This document shows positions 34,091 through 44,272 of a stretch of DNA of 64,000 nt, in pieces. The DNA lies in contig NZ_RHLN01000010.1 of assembly GCF_004121075.1 (NCBI RefSeq), positions 1-64,000 on the forward strand, read 5' to 3'. The translations under genes and the position numbers were made by a program. Source of the DNA: Lutibacter sp. HS1-25 (GTDB taxonomy: Bacteria; Bacteroidota; Bacteroidia; Flavobacteriales; Flavobacteriaceae). Under the pieces are notes generated by a model. That model was not told where the DNA came from. It did no database searches and saw only the letters and a list, made by a program, of their open reading frames with translations. Position 1 is the first letter of the stretch, and each line of letters begins with the position of its first letter.

Positions 34091-37000
34091 ATGAATTTAA
34101 AACCAACATTAAGTGTTTTTCTAAGTTTTAGAAAAACTTGGATGTGTGTTATTTTGATCTTGTCTTTTGTGGCAATATCAAATGCTCAAACTGTTTCGGG
34201 AACAGTAACGGCAGATGGTCAACCCCTTTCTGGAGCAACAGTTCTTATTAAGGGAACCTCAAATGGTACAACTACCGATTTTGACGGTAATTTTACAATT
34301 GGAGCAAATGCTCAAAGTACGCTTGTTGTATCATACATTGGGTATGGTACAAAACAAATTTTGGTAGGCAATCAAACAAAATTTGAGATTGTGCTAGCAA
34401 CAGACAATACTTTAGATGAAGTTGTTGTTATAGGGTATGGTACGCAACGTAAATCAGATTTAACAGGATCTGTTTCTTCTGTAAGTTCTGAAGATATAAC
34501 AGCAGCACCTAATTCTAGGGTAGATCAAGCCTTGCAGGGTAGGGCAGCTGGTGTGCAGGTAACGCAAGTTAGTGGTGCGCCTGGTGCTGGTACAGTAATT
34601 AGGGTAAGAGGTGGAAATTCTATTACAGGTAGTAATGAACCACTTTGGGTTATTGATGGTATTGTTGTTGGTACTAATTTTAACTTAAACAACATCAACT
34701 CTAGTGATATTAAGTCTATAGAAATTTTAAAAGATGCATCGTCTATCGCTATTTATGGTTCAAGAGGTGCTAATGGTGTAGTTTTGGTTACTACCAAAAA
34801 TGGTGCGCGTGTAGGTGGTGGAAAACCTGAGATAAGCGTTAATCTTTATGCAAGTACGCAACTTGTGCCAAAACAACCAGAAATGCTTTCTCAAGCTGAA
34901 CAAATTGATTTTACAAACGAAAGTGCAAGATTTAGAGGTGCTGCAGAGCCATTTCCTGATGATCCATCTACTTATCCAGACAATGATTGGTATGATTTGT
35001 TAATGGATCCGGCTGCAATTTACAATGCAGATATATCTGTTGCTGGGTCATCAGACAATGTTAATTATTACAACTCTTTAAACTATTTTAAACAAGATGG
35101 TATTATCATTAGCTCTGGTATTGAAAAATATATTTTTAGATCTAACTTAGATTTAAAGTTAAGTGAAAAAGTAAAAGCAGGGTTTAGAATAAATTATTCT
35201 AGAATAGAACAAGATAACGGAGTTGTTGGTTTTGGTAATATCTTTTCTACACTACCTACACAACCTATCTATAATGAAGATGGTACATTTAATGGTTTTG
35301 ATGATGTTGTTGGAGCTCCTTGGTCAAATCCTATAGCAAATGCACAGTTAAATACCAATGAGACATTTACCAATAATTTTCTTGGAACTTTGTATTTAGA
35401 ATACAGTCCTATTGAAAATTTAATAATTAAAACAACTTTTAGTCCTGAATTTAACAATACAAAACAAAATAGATTTACGTCTAGCCAAAGTCCGGATTTG
35501 TTAGTGGTAGATGATTTAGGTCGTGCAAGTGTAAGAACATTGGCAAGTACAGGTTGGAACAATGAAAATACAGTACAATATCAATTTGAAATTAATAAAG
35601 ATCATAATTTTACAGCACTTGCTGGTGCTTCATTTCAAAAAGTATATACTGAAATTGCTGAATCAGAAGCGTTTGGTATTACCAGTGACGCTACAGGTTT
35701 TAATAATTTAGGTTTTTCAGATCCAACTAGATCAGTGGTTAGTAGCGATTATAGCGGATTTCAAATTGCATCGTTTTTTGGAAGAATAAATTATACCTAT
35801 AAAGACAAATACCTTTTAACTTTAGTAGGTAGATCAGATGGTAGTTCTGTTTTTGCACCAGGAAATAAATATGAGTTTTATCCTTCAATAGCTGGAGCTT
35901 GGAAAATTACAGAAGAATCATTTATGCAAAATCAAAGCACTTTTAAAGATTTAAAATTAAGAGCTAGTTATGGTAAATCTGGAAATCAGGCAATAGATCC
36001 TTATAGAACTTTAGGTATTTTAACTGAAGCAAACACATCTCTTAATGGCTTGGAAGTGCCAGGTTTAACCCTAGGAAGACCAGCAAATCCAAATTTGAAA
36101 TGGGAAACTACCAATTCATTCGATTTAGCATTAGAAGCATCAATGTTTAATGGTAGACTTTTTGCCGAAATAAACTATTACTATAAAAAAACAAATGATT
36201 TGTTGTTAGATGTTACTATTCCAAGACAAACAGGTTTTACAAGTCAATTACAAAATGTTGGATCTTTAGAAAATAAAGGATGGGAATTTCTTGTAAATTC
36301 AACCAATATTACCAATGAAAATTTCAATTGGAAAACAACATTAACCTTATCTGCTAATAAAAATAAAATTTTAGATCTTGGTGGTGTAGATTTTATTGAT
36401 GTTACTGTTGATGAAATTTTAGGTTCTGGAAATACACGTCTAATTGTAGGTGAGTCTGTCCCTGTATTTACAGGTGTTAGATTTTTAGGTACTTGGAAAA
36501 GTCAAGAAGAAATTGATGCTTCAGGTTTAACTTCACCTCAAGTTGTTGGTGGAGCAAGATTTGAAGATTTAAATGAAGACGGTATTATTTCAACCGAAGA
36601 CAATGTGGTATTAGGTGATCCAACACCAGATTTAATATTTGGAATGGAAAATTCGTTCTCATATAAAAATTGGGATTTTTCATTTTACTTTCAAGGAACT
36701 GTTGGAAATGAAGTGTTTAACTTAAGAATGCGTAACCATTATTTTAACCGTGGTGAAACTACAAAATTTGCAGATTTAGCAGATCGTTGGACTCCAGAAA
36801 ATCCTACATCTAATATTCCAAGAGCAGGAGGAGATTCAGTAACAAATACTCCTAGTAACTCTGAGTATGTTGAGGATGGTTCACATTTACGTCTTAAAAC
36901 TGCGAGATTGGCATATAATTTTCCTGTTGAAAAATACGGATGGAATGGTGTAAAAAATGCAACGCTATATTTTTCAGGGTCTAACTTATTGTTGTTTTCT

Positions 37001-37132
37001 AAATTCAGATTAATAGATCCAGAAACAAGTAAATTTGGGAGAAGTGGCTTAGGTAATATCGCACAAGGTTATTCAGATGGAGAGTATCCAACTCCAAGAA
37101 TTTTAACACTTGGTCTAAACATAACTTTTTAA
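34091..37132 (+). CDS. SusC-like TonB-dependent transporter 3
   Basis: This 1013-residue outer-membrane transporter has a signal peptide ending ISNAQ and a CarboxypepD_reg-like domain (VSGTVTADGQPLSGATVLIK, DFDGNFTI). The canonical DEVVVIGYGTQRKSDLTGSV is present, then plug segments (LWVIDGIVVGTNFNLNNINS; SIEILKDASSIAIYGSRGAN) and a barrel ending ILTLGLNITF. It is closer to the standard SusC form than transporter 2. It is paired with the SusD 12 bp downstream and forms its own unit between site d and the terminator at 38756. The GH39 scar upstream suggests it arrived or was duplicated together with a GH39 gene. Confidence 0.92.
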   Translation: MNLKPTLSVFLSFRKTWMCVILILSFVAISNAQTVSGTVTADGQPLSGATVLIKGTSNGTTTDFDGNFTIGANAQSTLVVSYIGYGTKQILVGNQTKFEIVLATDNTLDEVVVIGYGTQRKSDLTGSVSSVSSEDITAAPNSRVDQALQGRAAGVQVTQVSGAPGAGTVIRVRGGNSITGSNEPLWVIDGIVVGTNFNLNNINSSDIKSIEILKDASSIAIYGSRGANGVVLVTTKNGARVGGGKPEISVNLYASTQLVPKQPEMLSQAEQIDFTNESARFRGAAEPFPDDPSTYPDNDWYDLLMDPAAIYNADISVAGSSDNVNYYNSLNYFKQDGIIISSGIEKYIFRSNLDLKLSEKVKAGFRINYSRIEQDNGVVGFGNIFSTLPTQPIYNEDGTFNGFDDVVGAPWSNPIANAQLNTNETFTNNFLGTLYLEYSPIENLIIKTTFSPEFNNTKQNRFTSSQSPDLLVVDDLGRASVRTLASTGWNNENTVQYQFEINKDHNFTALAGASFQKVYTEIAESEAFGITSDATGFNNLGFSDPTRSVVSSDYSGFQIASFFGRINYTYKDKYLLTLVGRSDGSSVFAPGNKYEFYPSIAGAWKITEESFMQNQSTFKDLKLRASYGKSGNQAIDPYRTLGILTEANTSLNGLEVPGLTLGRPANPNLKWETTNSFDLALEASMFNGRLFAEINYYYKKTNDLLLDVTIPRQTGFTSQLQNVGSLENKGWEFLVNSTNITNENFNWKTTLTLSANKNKILDLGGVDFIDVTVDEILGSGNTRLIVGESVPVFTGVRFLGTWKSQEEIDASGLTSPQVVGGARFEDLNEDGIISTEDNVVLGDPTPDLIFGMENSFSYKNWDFSFYFQGTVGNEVFNLRMRNHYFNRGETTKFADLADRWTPENPTSNIPRAGGDSVTNTPSNSEYVEDGSHLRLKTARLAYNFPVEKYGWNGVKNATLYFSGSNLLLFSKFRLIDPETSKFGRSGLGNIAQGYSDGEYPTPRILTLGLNITF

Positions 37133-37144
37133 AAAAACACATAC

Positions 37145-38728
37145 ATGAAAACAAAAAATATATTTTTATACGTTTTAATAATTTTCTCATTTTTTAGTTG
37201 TGAGAATTTTTTAGAAGAAGATCCAAGAGCGCTTATTGCTCCAGAAACCTTTTATGCTTCAGAAAATGATGCAAGGCAGGCTATGAATGGTGTGTATGCC
37301 ATTTTAAAAAATAATTCTATTTATGGACAAGTTGGACTTGATCATTTTTATGACAATGGGGCCGATATTATTGAGCCAAACAGATCTGCAAATTTTGTTG
37401 AACCTATTGGTAATTATTCAATGAACGAAGCTTTAGCAGATGTTTCTATCCAGAGAATGAGTGTTTCAGATACTTGGAAAGACCTTTATAGAGTTATATA
37501 CAATGTTAATATAATTATTGAAAGAGTAACAGGTAACGATGCAATAACCGAAGATGCTCAAACAGATATTATTGCCGATGCATTATTTGTACGTGGCTTG
37601 TGTTATTGGCATATTACCAACCTTTGGGGTGATGCACCTTACTATACTGATGCACTTACTATTGATGAGATTAAAACTTTAGGTAGAACAGATAAAGAAA
37701 CTATCATAAGCGGTATTTTAGCAGATTTAAAATTTGCTGAAGATAATTTACAAAATTCTTATACTGGCAATGATAGTGGTAGAGCTTCAAAATGGGCAGC
37801 AGCTATAATTACTGCAAAAATTTATATGCAGCAAAAAGAATGGGGACTAGGCTTAAATAAATGTAAAGATATTATGACTTTATCTGGTCTTCAAATATTG
37901 CCAACTTATGCTGAAGTTTTTGATCCTTTAAATGAGTATAATGCAGAAATTATTTGGTCTTTAGATTTTGCTAAAGATATTAGAAGTCAGTTTGAAGAAG
38001 GTACAGTAAAGGCAGATGGTACATTGGCTAGTGCTTTTGGTAATGGTAACTGGAGACCTAGTATGTTTAACCCTCGTTTAAGAGACGAACCTAAAAAATC
38101 TTCAGAAAGAGCTGCTTTAAGTGCTGCTTTAACTGCCAGAGGAGAATCTTTTAATGGCACAGGACTACAAGTTGCTTCAAAAGATTTTGCCGAAAAATTC
38201 CCTTTAAATGATTTAAGAAGACCATTAAATGTTTTAGATAATTATTTAGGTTTTGAGCTAAACTACCCTTACATGCCTAAATTTATGAATTTAGCAATTG
38301 ATACTTCGCCACGTTTTAACCACTCTGATAATAGAATGGTGTTTCGTTTAGCAGATGTCTATTTAATGGCTGCTGAATGTGAAAATGAGTTAAATGGTCC
38401 AGCCAATGCATATCAGTATATTGAGCCAATAAGAAAACGTGCTTATGCAACTGAAGCTGAATGGAAATTGTCAGGTCTTACGCAACAACAATTTAGAGAA
38501 GCTATTTACGATGAGCGTAAATGGGAATTAGCAGGGGAAGCTCTAAGAAGATATGATTTAATTAGATGGGGAATTTTGTTAGATGTAGTTCAAAATTTAG
38601 AATATCGTTTTTGGACACCTAATACAAATATAAAACCATACCATGTTTTATTGCCAATTCCTTTACAAGAACTGGAATTAAACCCTAATTTGTTAGCGTC
38701 AGATCCTACAAATAACGGATATAGATAA
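37145..38728 (+). CDS. SusD-like surface glycan-binding lipoprotein 3
   Basis: This 527-residue lipoprotein (FFSCENFLEEDPRALIAPE) has standard SusD features: FYASENDARQAMNGVYAILK, the helical ALFVRGLCYWHITNLWGDAP, RLADVYLMAAECENELNGP and YDERKWELAGEALRRYDLIR with WG following. It forms the lid of the SusC at 34091. The end is NNGYR rather than PGW. A terminator follows 27 bp later. Confidence 0.92.
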   Translation: MKTKNIFLYVLIIFSFFSCENFLEEDPRALIAPETFYASENDARQAMNGVYAILKNNSIYGQVGLDHFYDNGADIIEPNRSANFVEPIGNYSMNEALADVSIQRMSVSDTWKDLYRVIYNVNIIIERVTGNDAITEDAQTDIIADALFVRGLCYWHITNLWGDAPYYTDALTIDEIKTLGRTDKETIISGILADLKFAEDNLQNSYTGNDSGRASKWAAAIITAKIYMQQKEWGLGLNKCKDIMTLSGLQILPTYAEVFDPLNEYNAEIIWSLDFAKDIRSQFEEGTVKADGTLASAFGNGNWRPSMFNPRLRDEPKKSSERAALSAALTARGESFNGTGLQVASKDFAEKFPLNDLRRPLNVLDNYLGFELNYPYMPKFMNLAIDTSPRFNHSDNRMVFRLADVYLMAAECENELNGPANAYQYIEPIRKRAYATEAEWKLSGLTQQQFREAIYDERKWELAGEALRRYDLIRWGILLDVVQNLEYRFWTPNTNIKPYHVLLPIPLQELELNPNLLASDPTNNGYR

Positions 38729-38755
38729 TTTTTTGAGTTAATTATTTTAAGTTTG

Positions 38756-38792
38756 AAAAAGGTCGGAATAATTTTATTTCGGCCTTTTTTTT
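38756..38792 (+). terminator. Rho-independent terminator after the third SusD
   Basis: AAAAAGGTCGGAATAA (38756-38771) pairs with the TTATTTCGGCCTTTTTT arm through two G-U pairs, then a T-run. Confidence 0.82.
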
Positions 38793-38826
38793 ATGAAAAC
38801 CCTTTTTTAAATATTCAATAATATGG

Positions 38827-38870
38827 CAGAACAGTGCAGGATACATATTGGTTTTATAATGTTTAATTTG
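38827..38870 (+). promoter_or_regulatory. CAGGAYA promoter element, site e (GH3 unit)
   Basis: CAG at 38827 and CAGGATA at 38837-38843 are 10 bp apart. TTAATTTG (38863-38870) follows after 19 nt. The ATG of the GH3 gene is 73 nt further on. Confidence 0.58.
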
Positions 38871-38943
38871 CACATCAATTGTATTAAAATAACTGCAATA
38901 AAATTTTAACTAGTTAGTAATAAATCAAATAATAAATCAAACA

Positions 38944-41100
38944 ATGAAGAAATTAATAATAGCGTGTTTTGTAATAACAACATTTATAAGTTGTGATTCT
39001 AAAAAAACTACAACAAGTCAAATGAGTCAGGAAGACTTGGAGATTGCAAAAAAAGTAGAAAATTTGATAAGTCAAATGACTTTAGATGAAAAGATTGCAG
39101 AATTAACACAAGATGCCCCAGCCAATGATAGGTTAGGTATTCCTTTTATGAAATTTGGAGAAGGTCTTCATGGTTTATGGTACGATGGAGTTACTGTATA
39201 TCCTCAAGCTATTGCTTGTGGTTCTACTTGGGATCCAGAATTAATCAAAAAAATGGCAGAACAAACAGCTTTGGAAGCACGTGCATTAAATATTACACAT
39301 TGTTATTCTCCTAATTTAGATGTTATTTCTGGTGATCCTAGATATGGAAGAGTTGAAGAGTCTTATGGTGAAGATCCTTATTTGGTATCACGTATGGGGG
39401 TCGCTTTTATTCAAGGAATGCAAGGTATGGGAGACGAACGATTGGATGAAAATCACATTATAACTACTGCAAAGCATTTTATAGGATACCCAGAAAATAG
39501 AAGAGGTATCAATGGTGGTTTTAGCGATATGTCTGAACGTCGTTTAAGAGAAATATATTTACCGCCATTTGAAGCTGCAGTAAAAGAAGCCAAAGTAGCA
39601 TGTATTATGCCAGGACATCAAGATTTTAACGGTGTGCCTTGCCATATGAATAATTGGTTGCTAAATGATGTTTTAAGAGGAGAGTTGGGTTTTGATGGTT
39701 TTTTAGTTTCAGATAATAATGATGTTGGTAGATTGCAAACAATGCATTTTATACCAGAAACAAGAACAGAAGCAGCTATTTTAGGTTTAAAAGCAGGTGT
39801 TGATATGGATTTGGTTCTTGGAAAACATTTACCACTTTATACGTATCATTCAACAATATTAAAAGATACTTTAGAAAAAAATCCTGATCTTGTTAAGTAT
39901 GTAGATCAATCTGCAGCTAGAATTTTAACTGCAAAATACAAATTAGGTTTGTTTGGTTCAAAATTAAAAGAAGCTAAAACAGATACGGTAGTTAGTACAA
40001 AAGAGCACCAAGAGTACGCTTATGAAATGGCTAAAAAAGCCATCGTTTTATTAAAAAATGACAATAACTTATTGCCTCTTAATCTAGATAAAATTAAATC
40101 ATTGGCAGTTATTGGTCCAAATGCTCATGAAGAAAGACCTGCAAAAGGAACTTATTCTTTATTGGGTGGTTATTCAGGGTTACCTCCTTATTATGTATCT
40201 GTATTAGATGGTTTAAAAAATAAGGTAGAAGGAAAAATTAAAATCAATTATGCGCAAGGATGTCAATTAATGAATAATTCAAAAGAAGGTTTTTCTGATG
40301 CTGTTGCAGCGGCAAAAAAATCTGATGCTGTTGTTTTAGTTGTTGGAGGTTCACGTAGAACTGGTGGAGAAGGTGTTGATCGTGATGATCTTGATTTATA
40401 TGGAGTTCAAAATGAATTGGTTGAAGCGATAAATAAAACAGGAAAACCTGTAATTGTTGTATTGATTAATGGTCGTCCGTTGTCTATAAATTACATTGCT
40501 CAAAATATTCCTTCAATACTAGAAACTTGGTATTTAGGTATGCGTTCTGGAGATGCTATTGCCGATGCTATTTTTGGTGATGTAAATCCTGGAGGAAAAC
40601 TAACAGTATCTTTTCCAAGATCTGTAGGGCAAATTCCTGTAACCTATTTAGAACGTCCAGATTTTATTGGAACAGGTAAAGGTCAATATGGATTTTCAGA
40701 TAAATCACCATTGTTTCCTTTTGGTTATGGATTGAGTTATACAACATTTGAATACGGTTCACCAAAATTAGAAAGTGCAACTATAAATGTTGATGGTACA
40801 ACTTCTATATCTGTTGACGTTACCAATACTGGTAATTTTATTGGTGATGAAGTGGTGCAAATGTATGTTCGTGACGATTATGCTTCTGTTGGTCGTTACC
40901 TTAAAATGTTAAAAGGATTTGAGCGTATTACATTAAAACCAGGTGGAACAAAAACAGTAACTTTTAATTTAGGTTTTAACGAACTAAATGTTTTAAATCA
41001 AGATATGAAAAAGGTTGTTGAGCCAGGTACATTTACAATATCTGTAGGAACTTCTTCTTTAGAAAAAGATTTACATACGGCAATTCTTACAGTTAAGTAA
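38944..41100 (+). CDS. GH3 family glycoside hydrolase lipoprotein
   Basis: This 718-residue lipoprotein (TTFISCDSKK) acts on beta-linked sugars, cutting non-reducing terminal residues. GH3 features in order: QMTLDEKIAELTQDAPAND, GEGLHGLWYDGVTVYPQAIA, SPNLDVISGDPRYGRVEESY, AKHFIGYPENRRG, IMPGHQDFNGVP and the nucleophile Asp257 in GFLVSDNNDVGRL. The alpha/beta sandwich domain has LLPLNLDKIKSLAVIGPNA and VVLVVGGSRRTGGEG. A C-terminal FN3-like domain starts at SYTTFEYGSPKL. GH3 enzymes include beta-glucosidases and beta-xylosidases. In ulvan loci a xylose- or glucuronate-related role is plausible, but the sugar is not decided here. The gene is 46 bp ahead of a sulfatase and shares promoter site e with it. 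Confidence 0.88.
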   Translation: MKKLIIACFVITTFISCDSKKTTTSQMSQEDLEIAKKVENLISQMTLDEKIAELTQDAPANDRLGIPFMKFGEGLHGLWYDGVTVYPQAIACGSTWDPELIKKMAEQTALEARALNITHCYSPNLDVISGDPRYGRVEESYGEDPYLVSRMGVAFIQGMQGMGDERLDENHIITTAKHFIGYPENRRGINGGFSDMSERRLREIYLPPFEAAVKEAKVACIMPGHQDFNGVPCHMNNWLLNDVLRGELGFDGFLVSDNNDVGRLQTMHFIPETRTEAAILGLKAGVDMDLVLGKHLPLYTYHSTILKDTLEKNPDLVKYVDQSAARILTAKYKLGLFGSKLKEAKTDTVVSTKEHQEYAYEMAKKAIVLLKNDNNLLPLNLDKIKSLAVIGPNAHEERPAKGTYSLLGGYSGLPPYYVSVLDGLKNKVEGKIKINYAQGCQLMNNSKEGFSDAVAAAKKSDAVVLVVGGSRRTGGEGVDRDDLDLYGVQNELVEAINKTGKPVIVVLINGRPLSINYIAQNIPSILETWYLGMRSGDAIADAIFGDVNPGGKLTVSFPRSVGQIPVTYLERPDFIGTGKGQYGFSDKSPLFPFGYGLSYTTFEYGSPKLESATINVDGTTSISVDVTNTGNFIGDEVVQMYVRDDYASVGRYLKMLKGFERITLKPGGTKTVTFNLGFNELNVLNQDMKKVVEPGTFTISVGTSSLEKDLHTAILTVK

Positions 41101-41146
41101 TTACCAACAATTTTAAATTATAATTTAATAAGCTCCCATATCTAAC

Positions 41147-42913
41147 ATGAGAATTTCAATAGTATTTTTTTTGTTTTGTTTAACATTAATAAGTTGTAAA
41201 ACAAAAAGTCAGGATAATCAAAATGAAACTGAAATTTCTTCAGCATTGCAATTGCCAAAAAAACCAAATATTTTATGGCTGGTAACTGAAGATATGGGCG
41301 CTTATATTCCGCCTTTTGGAGATTTAACTGTTGAAACACCAAACTTAACGCGTTTGGCAAATGAAGGTGTAATTTACCCAAACCTATATTCAACCTCAGG
41401 TGTATGTGCTCCAAGTAGAGCTGCAATTGCTACGGGTATGTATCCTTCAGGTATTGGAGCAAATCATATGAGAGTTAATTCTTATATGAAGGAAACTGGC
41501 TTAAAAGCTTATGAAGCTATTCCGCCTTCAGAAGTAAAAATGATTAGTGAGTTGCTTCGCGAAAATGGCTATTATTGTACCAATAATTATAAAGAAGATT
41601 ATCAGTTTAAAGCACCTGAAACTGCCTGGGATGAAAGCAGTAAGTATGCACATTGGAGAAACAGAGCAGCAGAGCAGCCATTTTATGCTGTATTTAATTT
41701 TACCGAAACCCACGAATCTGGTTTGTTTGAACCTTATGGTTTTAGAGAAATTGAAACAAGGCATTACCATGAAGGTGATACAAGTTATGTTTGGAAAAAC
41801 AATGAGTTGCCTGATGCAAAAAATAGAATGACAGAAGCCGAAACACCTGTGCATTTGCCTAAAAACACCAAATTTAACATACCTCCTTATTTACCAGATA
41901 CAGAAGTTGTTCGCAATGATATGTGGAAGGTTTACAACAATATTGCCGAAATGGACAAGCAAGTTGGGGCAGTATTAAAACAATTGGAAGAAGATGGGTT
42001 GCTTGAAAATACCATTATATTTTTTTACGGAGATCACGGTGGGCCATTACCTAGACAAAAACGTTTAATTTACGACTCGGGTTTAAATACTCCTATGATT
42101 ATTAGATTTCCTCAAAAAATTAATAGTGGTCAAAAAGATGAACAATTAATTAGTTTTGTAGATTTTGCACCAACACTATTGTCTTTAATTGGTGTTGAGC
42201 CTCCAAAACACCTACAAGGTCAAGCTTTTTTAGGAGCATATAAAGCTAAAAATAAAAGAAATTACATTCACGGTGCAGCCGATCGTTTTGATGAAGTAAC
42301 CGATGCTATAAGAGCAGTAAGAGATGGTCAGTTCAAATATCTTCGTAATTACAGACCTGAACAAGGGTATTATTTGCCATTAGGATACAGAGAAAAAATA
42401 CCAACAATGCAAGAATTACTAAGGTTGCGTGATGAGGGGAAATTAAATGAAATTCAAAAGCAATGGTTTAGAGATCATAAACCAAAAGAAGAGTTATTTG
42501 ATTGTAAAGCAGATCCTTTTGAATTAAATAATATTGCTGATGATCCTGCTTATGCTGATAAATTACAGGAGCTAAGAGCAGAAATGGACAGATGGTTAAC
42601 AGAAATTAATGATGATCCAACATTGCCTGAAGCACAATTAATCAAAAATCTTTGGAATGGGAATGATAGTCAACCAATAACGGCTTTACCAGAAATAGCA
42701 TATGCAAACGAAAAAGTAACTATTAGCTGTGCTACCGAAGGGGCTTCAATAGGTTATAAAATTAAAACTAAAAACGGAGTGTTTCCTAAAGTTTGGAGTA
42801 TTTACCAAAAACCTCTTTCGCTTAGTAATGATGCTGTAATAATGGTTAAAACACATCGTATTGGTTTTTTGTCGAGTAAAGTTGTTGAGGTAAAGGTGTT
42901 AGATTTAAAGTAG
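41147..42913 (+). CDS. S1 family sulfatase with chitobiase-C-like tail
   Basis: This 588-residue lipoprotein (LTLISCKTK) is a formylglycine sulfatase. NILWLVTEDMGAYIPPFGD gives metal ligands, SGVCAPSRAA the Cys to be modified (residue 87), and FFYGDHGGPLPRQKRLIYDS the second metal site. The TEDMG and GANHMRVNSYM features resemble the heparan N-sulfatase-like branch of S1, but the substrate here is not known. After about residue 510, YANEKVTISCATEGASIGYK and AVIMVKTHRIGFLSSKVVEV look like a chitobiase/beta-hexosaminidase C-terminal-type beta domain, an addition absent from the other sulfatases in the window. It is co-transcribed with the GH3 gene and should remove a sulfate that blocks a glycosidase. 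Confidence 0.9.
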   Translation: MRISIVFFLFCLTLISCKTKSQDNQNETEISSALQLPKKPNILWLVTEDMGAYIPPFGDLTVETPNLTRLANEGVIYPNLYSTSGVCAPSRAAIATGMYPSGIGANHMRVNSYMKETGLKAYEAIPPSEVKMISELLRENGYYCTNNYKEDYQFKAPETAWDESSKYAHWRNRAAEQPFYAVFNFTETHESGLFEPYGFREIETRHYHEGDTSYVWKNNELPDAKNRMTEAETPVHLPKNTKFNIPPYLPDTEVVRNDMWKVYNNIAEMDKQVGAVLKQLEEDGLLENTIIFFYGDHGGPLPRQKRLIYDSGLNTPMIIRFPQKINSGQKDEQLISFVDFAPTLLSLIGVEPPKHLQGQAFLGAYKAKNKRNYIHGAADRFDEVTDAIRAVRDGQFKYLRNYRPEQGYYLPLGYREKIPTMQELLRLRDEGKLNEIQKQWFRDHKPKEELFDCKADPFELNNIADDPAYADKLQELRAEMDRWLTEINDDPTLPEAQLIKNLWNGNDSQPITALPEIAYANEKVTISCATEGASIGYKIKTKNGVFPKVWSIYQKPLSLSNDAVIMVKTHRIGFLSSKVVEVKVLDLK

Positions 42914-42932
42914 TTTTTTGTTTAAATTTATA

Positions 42933-42976
42933 CGGATAGTACAGGATACTATTTGAAATTTGAACAAGTATTTTTA
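42933..42976 (+). promoter_or_regulatory. CAGGAYA promoter element, site f (43004 unit)
   Basis: ATAGTACAGGATACTAT (CAGGATA at 42942-42948) has perfect 6-bp inverted arms around the CAGGA core. After 20 nt TATTTTTA (42969-42976) follows, 27 nt before the TTG start at 43004. Confidence 0.6.
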
Positions 42977-43003
42977 TAAACTAACAACAAAATTAAAAAA
43001 CAC

Positions 43004-44248
43004 TTGAATACAAAATCAATTCTTACATTATTTACATTTATAACAATGTTTGGCATTGTGTCAAAAGCACAGTCAAAAAAGTTTAACAATCCCATAGTAG
43101 ATAGTATTGTTATTTTTGAAGAAAAAAACGGACTTGTAGCTGTTGAAGCAGAACATTTTTACAAACAAAGCAATGCTGAAGTTAGAGCGTGGTATAGAAC
43201 ATCAAAAACTGAAACGGCTAATGTTGGCAGAGATGAAGATGCGCCACATTTTTTAGATGCTAGTAACAATGCTTATATTGAAATTTTACCAGATACAAGA
43301 GTAACCCATTCAGACCAACTTATTCGTGGTGAAAATTTTACAGATGAAGCCGGAAAAATGGCGATTGTACATTACAAAGTAAAATTCAACACGCCTGGGC
43401 GTTATTTTGTTTGGGTAAGAGCTATGAGTACGGGTAGCGAAGACAATGGTTTGCATGTTGGTTTAAATAACCAATGGCCAGCACACGGTAAACGTATGCA
43501 ATGGTGTGATGGTAAAAATAAGTGGACTTGGGAAAGTAAGCAAAGAACAAAGGAAGTACACTGCGGGGTAGCTCACGAGATTTATTTAGATATTGAAAAG
43601 CCAGGTGTGCACAACATTCAGTTTAGTATGCGCGAAGATGGTTTTGAAATGGACAAATTTATTTTAACCACCGATAAAAATTATGTGCCTTCAGAAAAAG
43701 GACCAGCAATAAATTTAGCACAAGGTAAATTGCCTGTTGCAGAAGCTAAAGTTGTTCAAGAACAATCGTATTTTAACAATATTTCAAAAGCACTTCCTGA
43801 GAATAAAGTAATTGCATCTCAAGAATTTCCTGTTGAAGAAACCAATTTTTATAAAAACGGAAAAAATTGGTTAGCCATCAACCCAAAAGAACATAAAGAA
43901 GCACAAACAAGTACGACTTTTAATTTTGAAAGTGGAAAGTATGATGTGGTTTTTGTTGGTGTAGGTGAAAATGACGGTAGTTCAACTTTCAGCGTTTCAA
44001 TTAATAATAAATTGCTTGGAACTTATGCGCCTCCATTGGCCAAAACAATGTGGGAAGAAGGAAGAGAATTTAATGCTTTGTGGAGAAATATCAAACTAAA
44101 AAAAGGTGATAAAATTACTGTAACAGCTAAAGTAGGTACAGATGGAAAAGAGTTTACTCGCGGAAGATGGGCTGGTATTATTTTTACACCTGTTGGAAAA
44201 GGTAAGCAAATACAAGAATCTCCAACAACCTACTTATTTATAAAATAA
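43004..44248 (+). CDS. Secreted carbohydrate-binding-like protein of unknown function
   Basis: This 414-residue protein has a signal peptide ending GIVSKAQ. Two beta-sandwich regions are visible. The first (residues about 45-225: GLVAVEAEHFYKQSN, GRYFVWVRAMSTGSEDNGLH, KPGVHNIQFSMREDGFEMDK, FILTTD) resembles CBM6/CBM35-type or GH115 C-terminal-type domains. The second (about 280-410: FNFESGKYDVVFVGVGENDG, LGTYAPPLAKTMWEEGREF, GRWAGIIFTPVGKG) is a similar fold. No catalytic motif is recognised. The frame begins with TTG at 43004; no in-frame ATG lies between the upstream stop (42977-42979) and this codon, and the next ATG would cut the signal peptide. It is the first gene of a unit with a hydrolase-like protein and sulfatases, so glycan binding is the simplest hypothesis. 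Confidence 0.65.
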   Translation: MNTKSILTLFTFITMFGIVSKAQSKKFNNPIVDSIVIFEEKNGLVAVEAEHFYKQSNAEVRAWYRTSKTETANVGRDEDAPHFLDASNNAYIEILPDTRVTHSDQLIRGENFTDEAGKMAIVHYKVKFNTPGRYFVWVRAMSTGSEDNGLHVGLNNQWPAHGKRMQWCDGKNKWTWESKQRTKEVHCGVAHEIYLDIEKPGVHNIQFSMREDGFEMDKFILTTDKNYVPSEKGPAINLAQGKLPVAEAKVVQEQSYFNNISKALPENKVIASQEFPVEETNFYKNGKNWLAINPKEHKEAQTSTTFNFESGKYDVVFVGVGENDGSSTFSVSINNKLLGTYAPPLAKTMWEEGREFNALWRNIKLKKGDKITVTAKVGTDGKEFTRGRWAGIIFTPVGKGKQIQESPTTYLFIK

Positions 44249-44272
44249 AAATTACTTCAAAAAATAAAAAAA

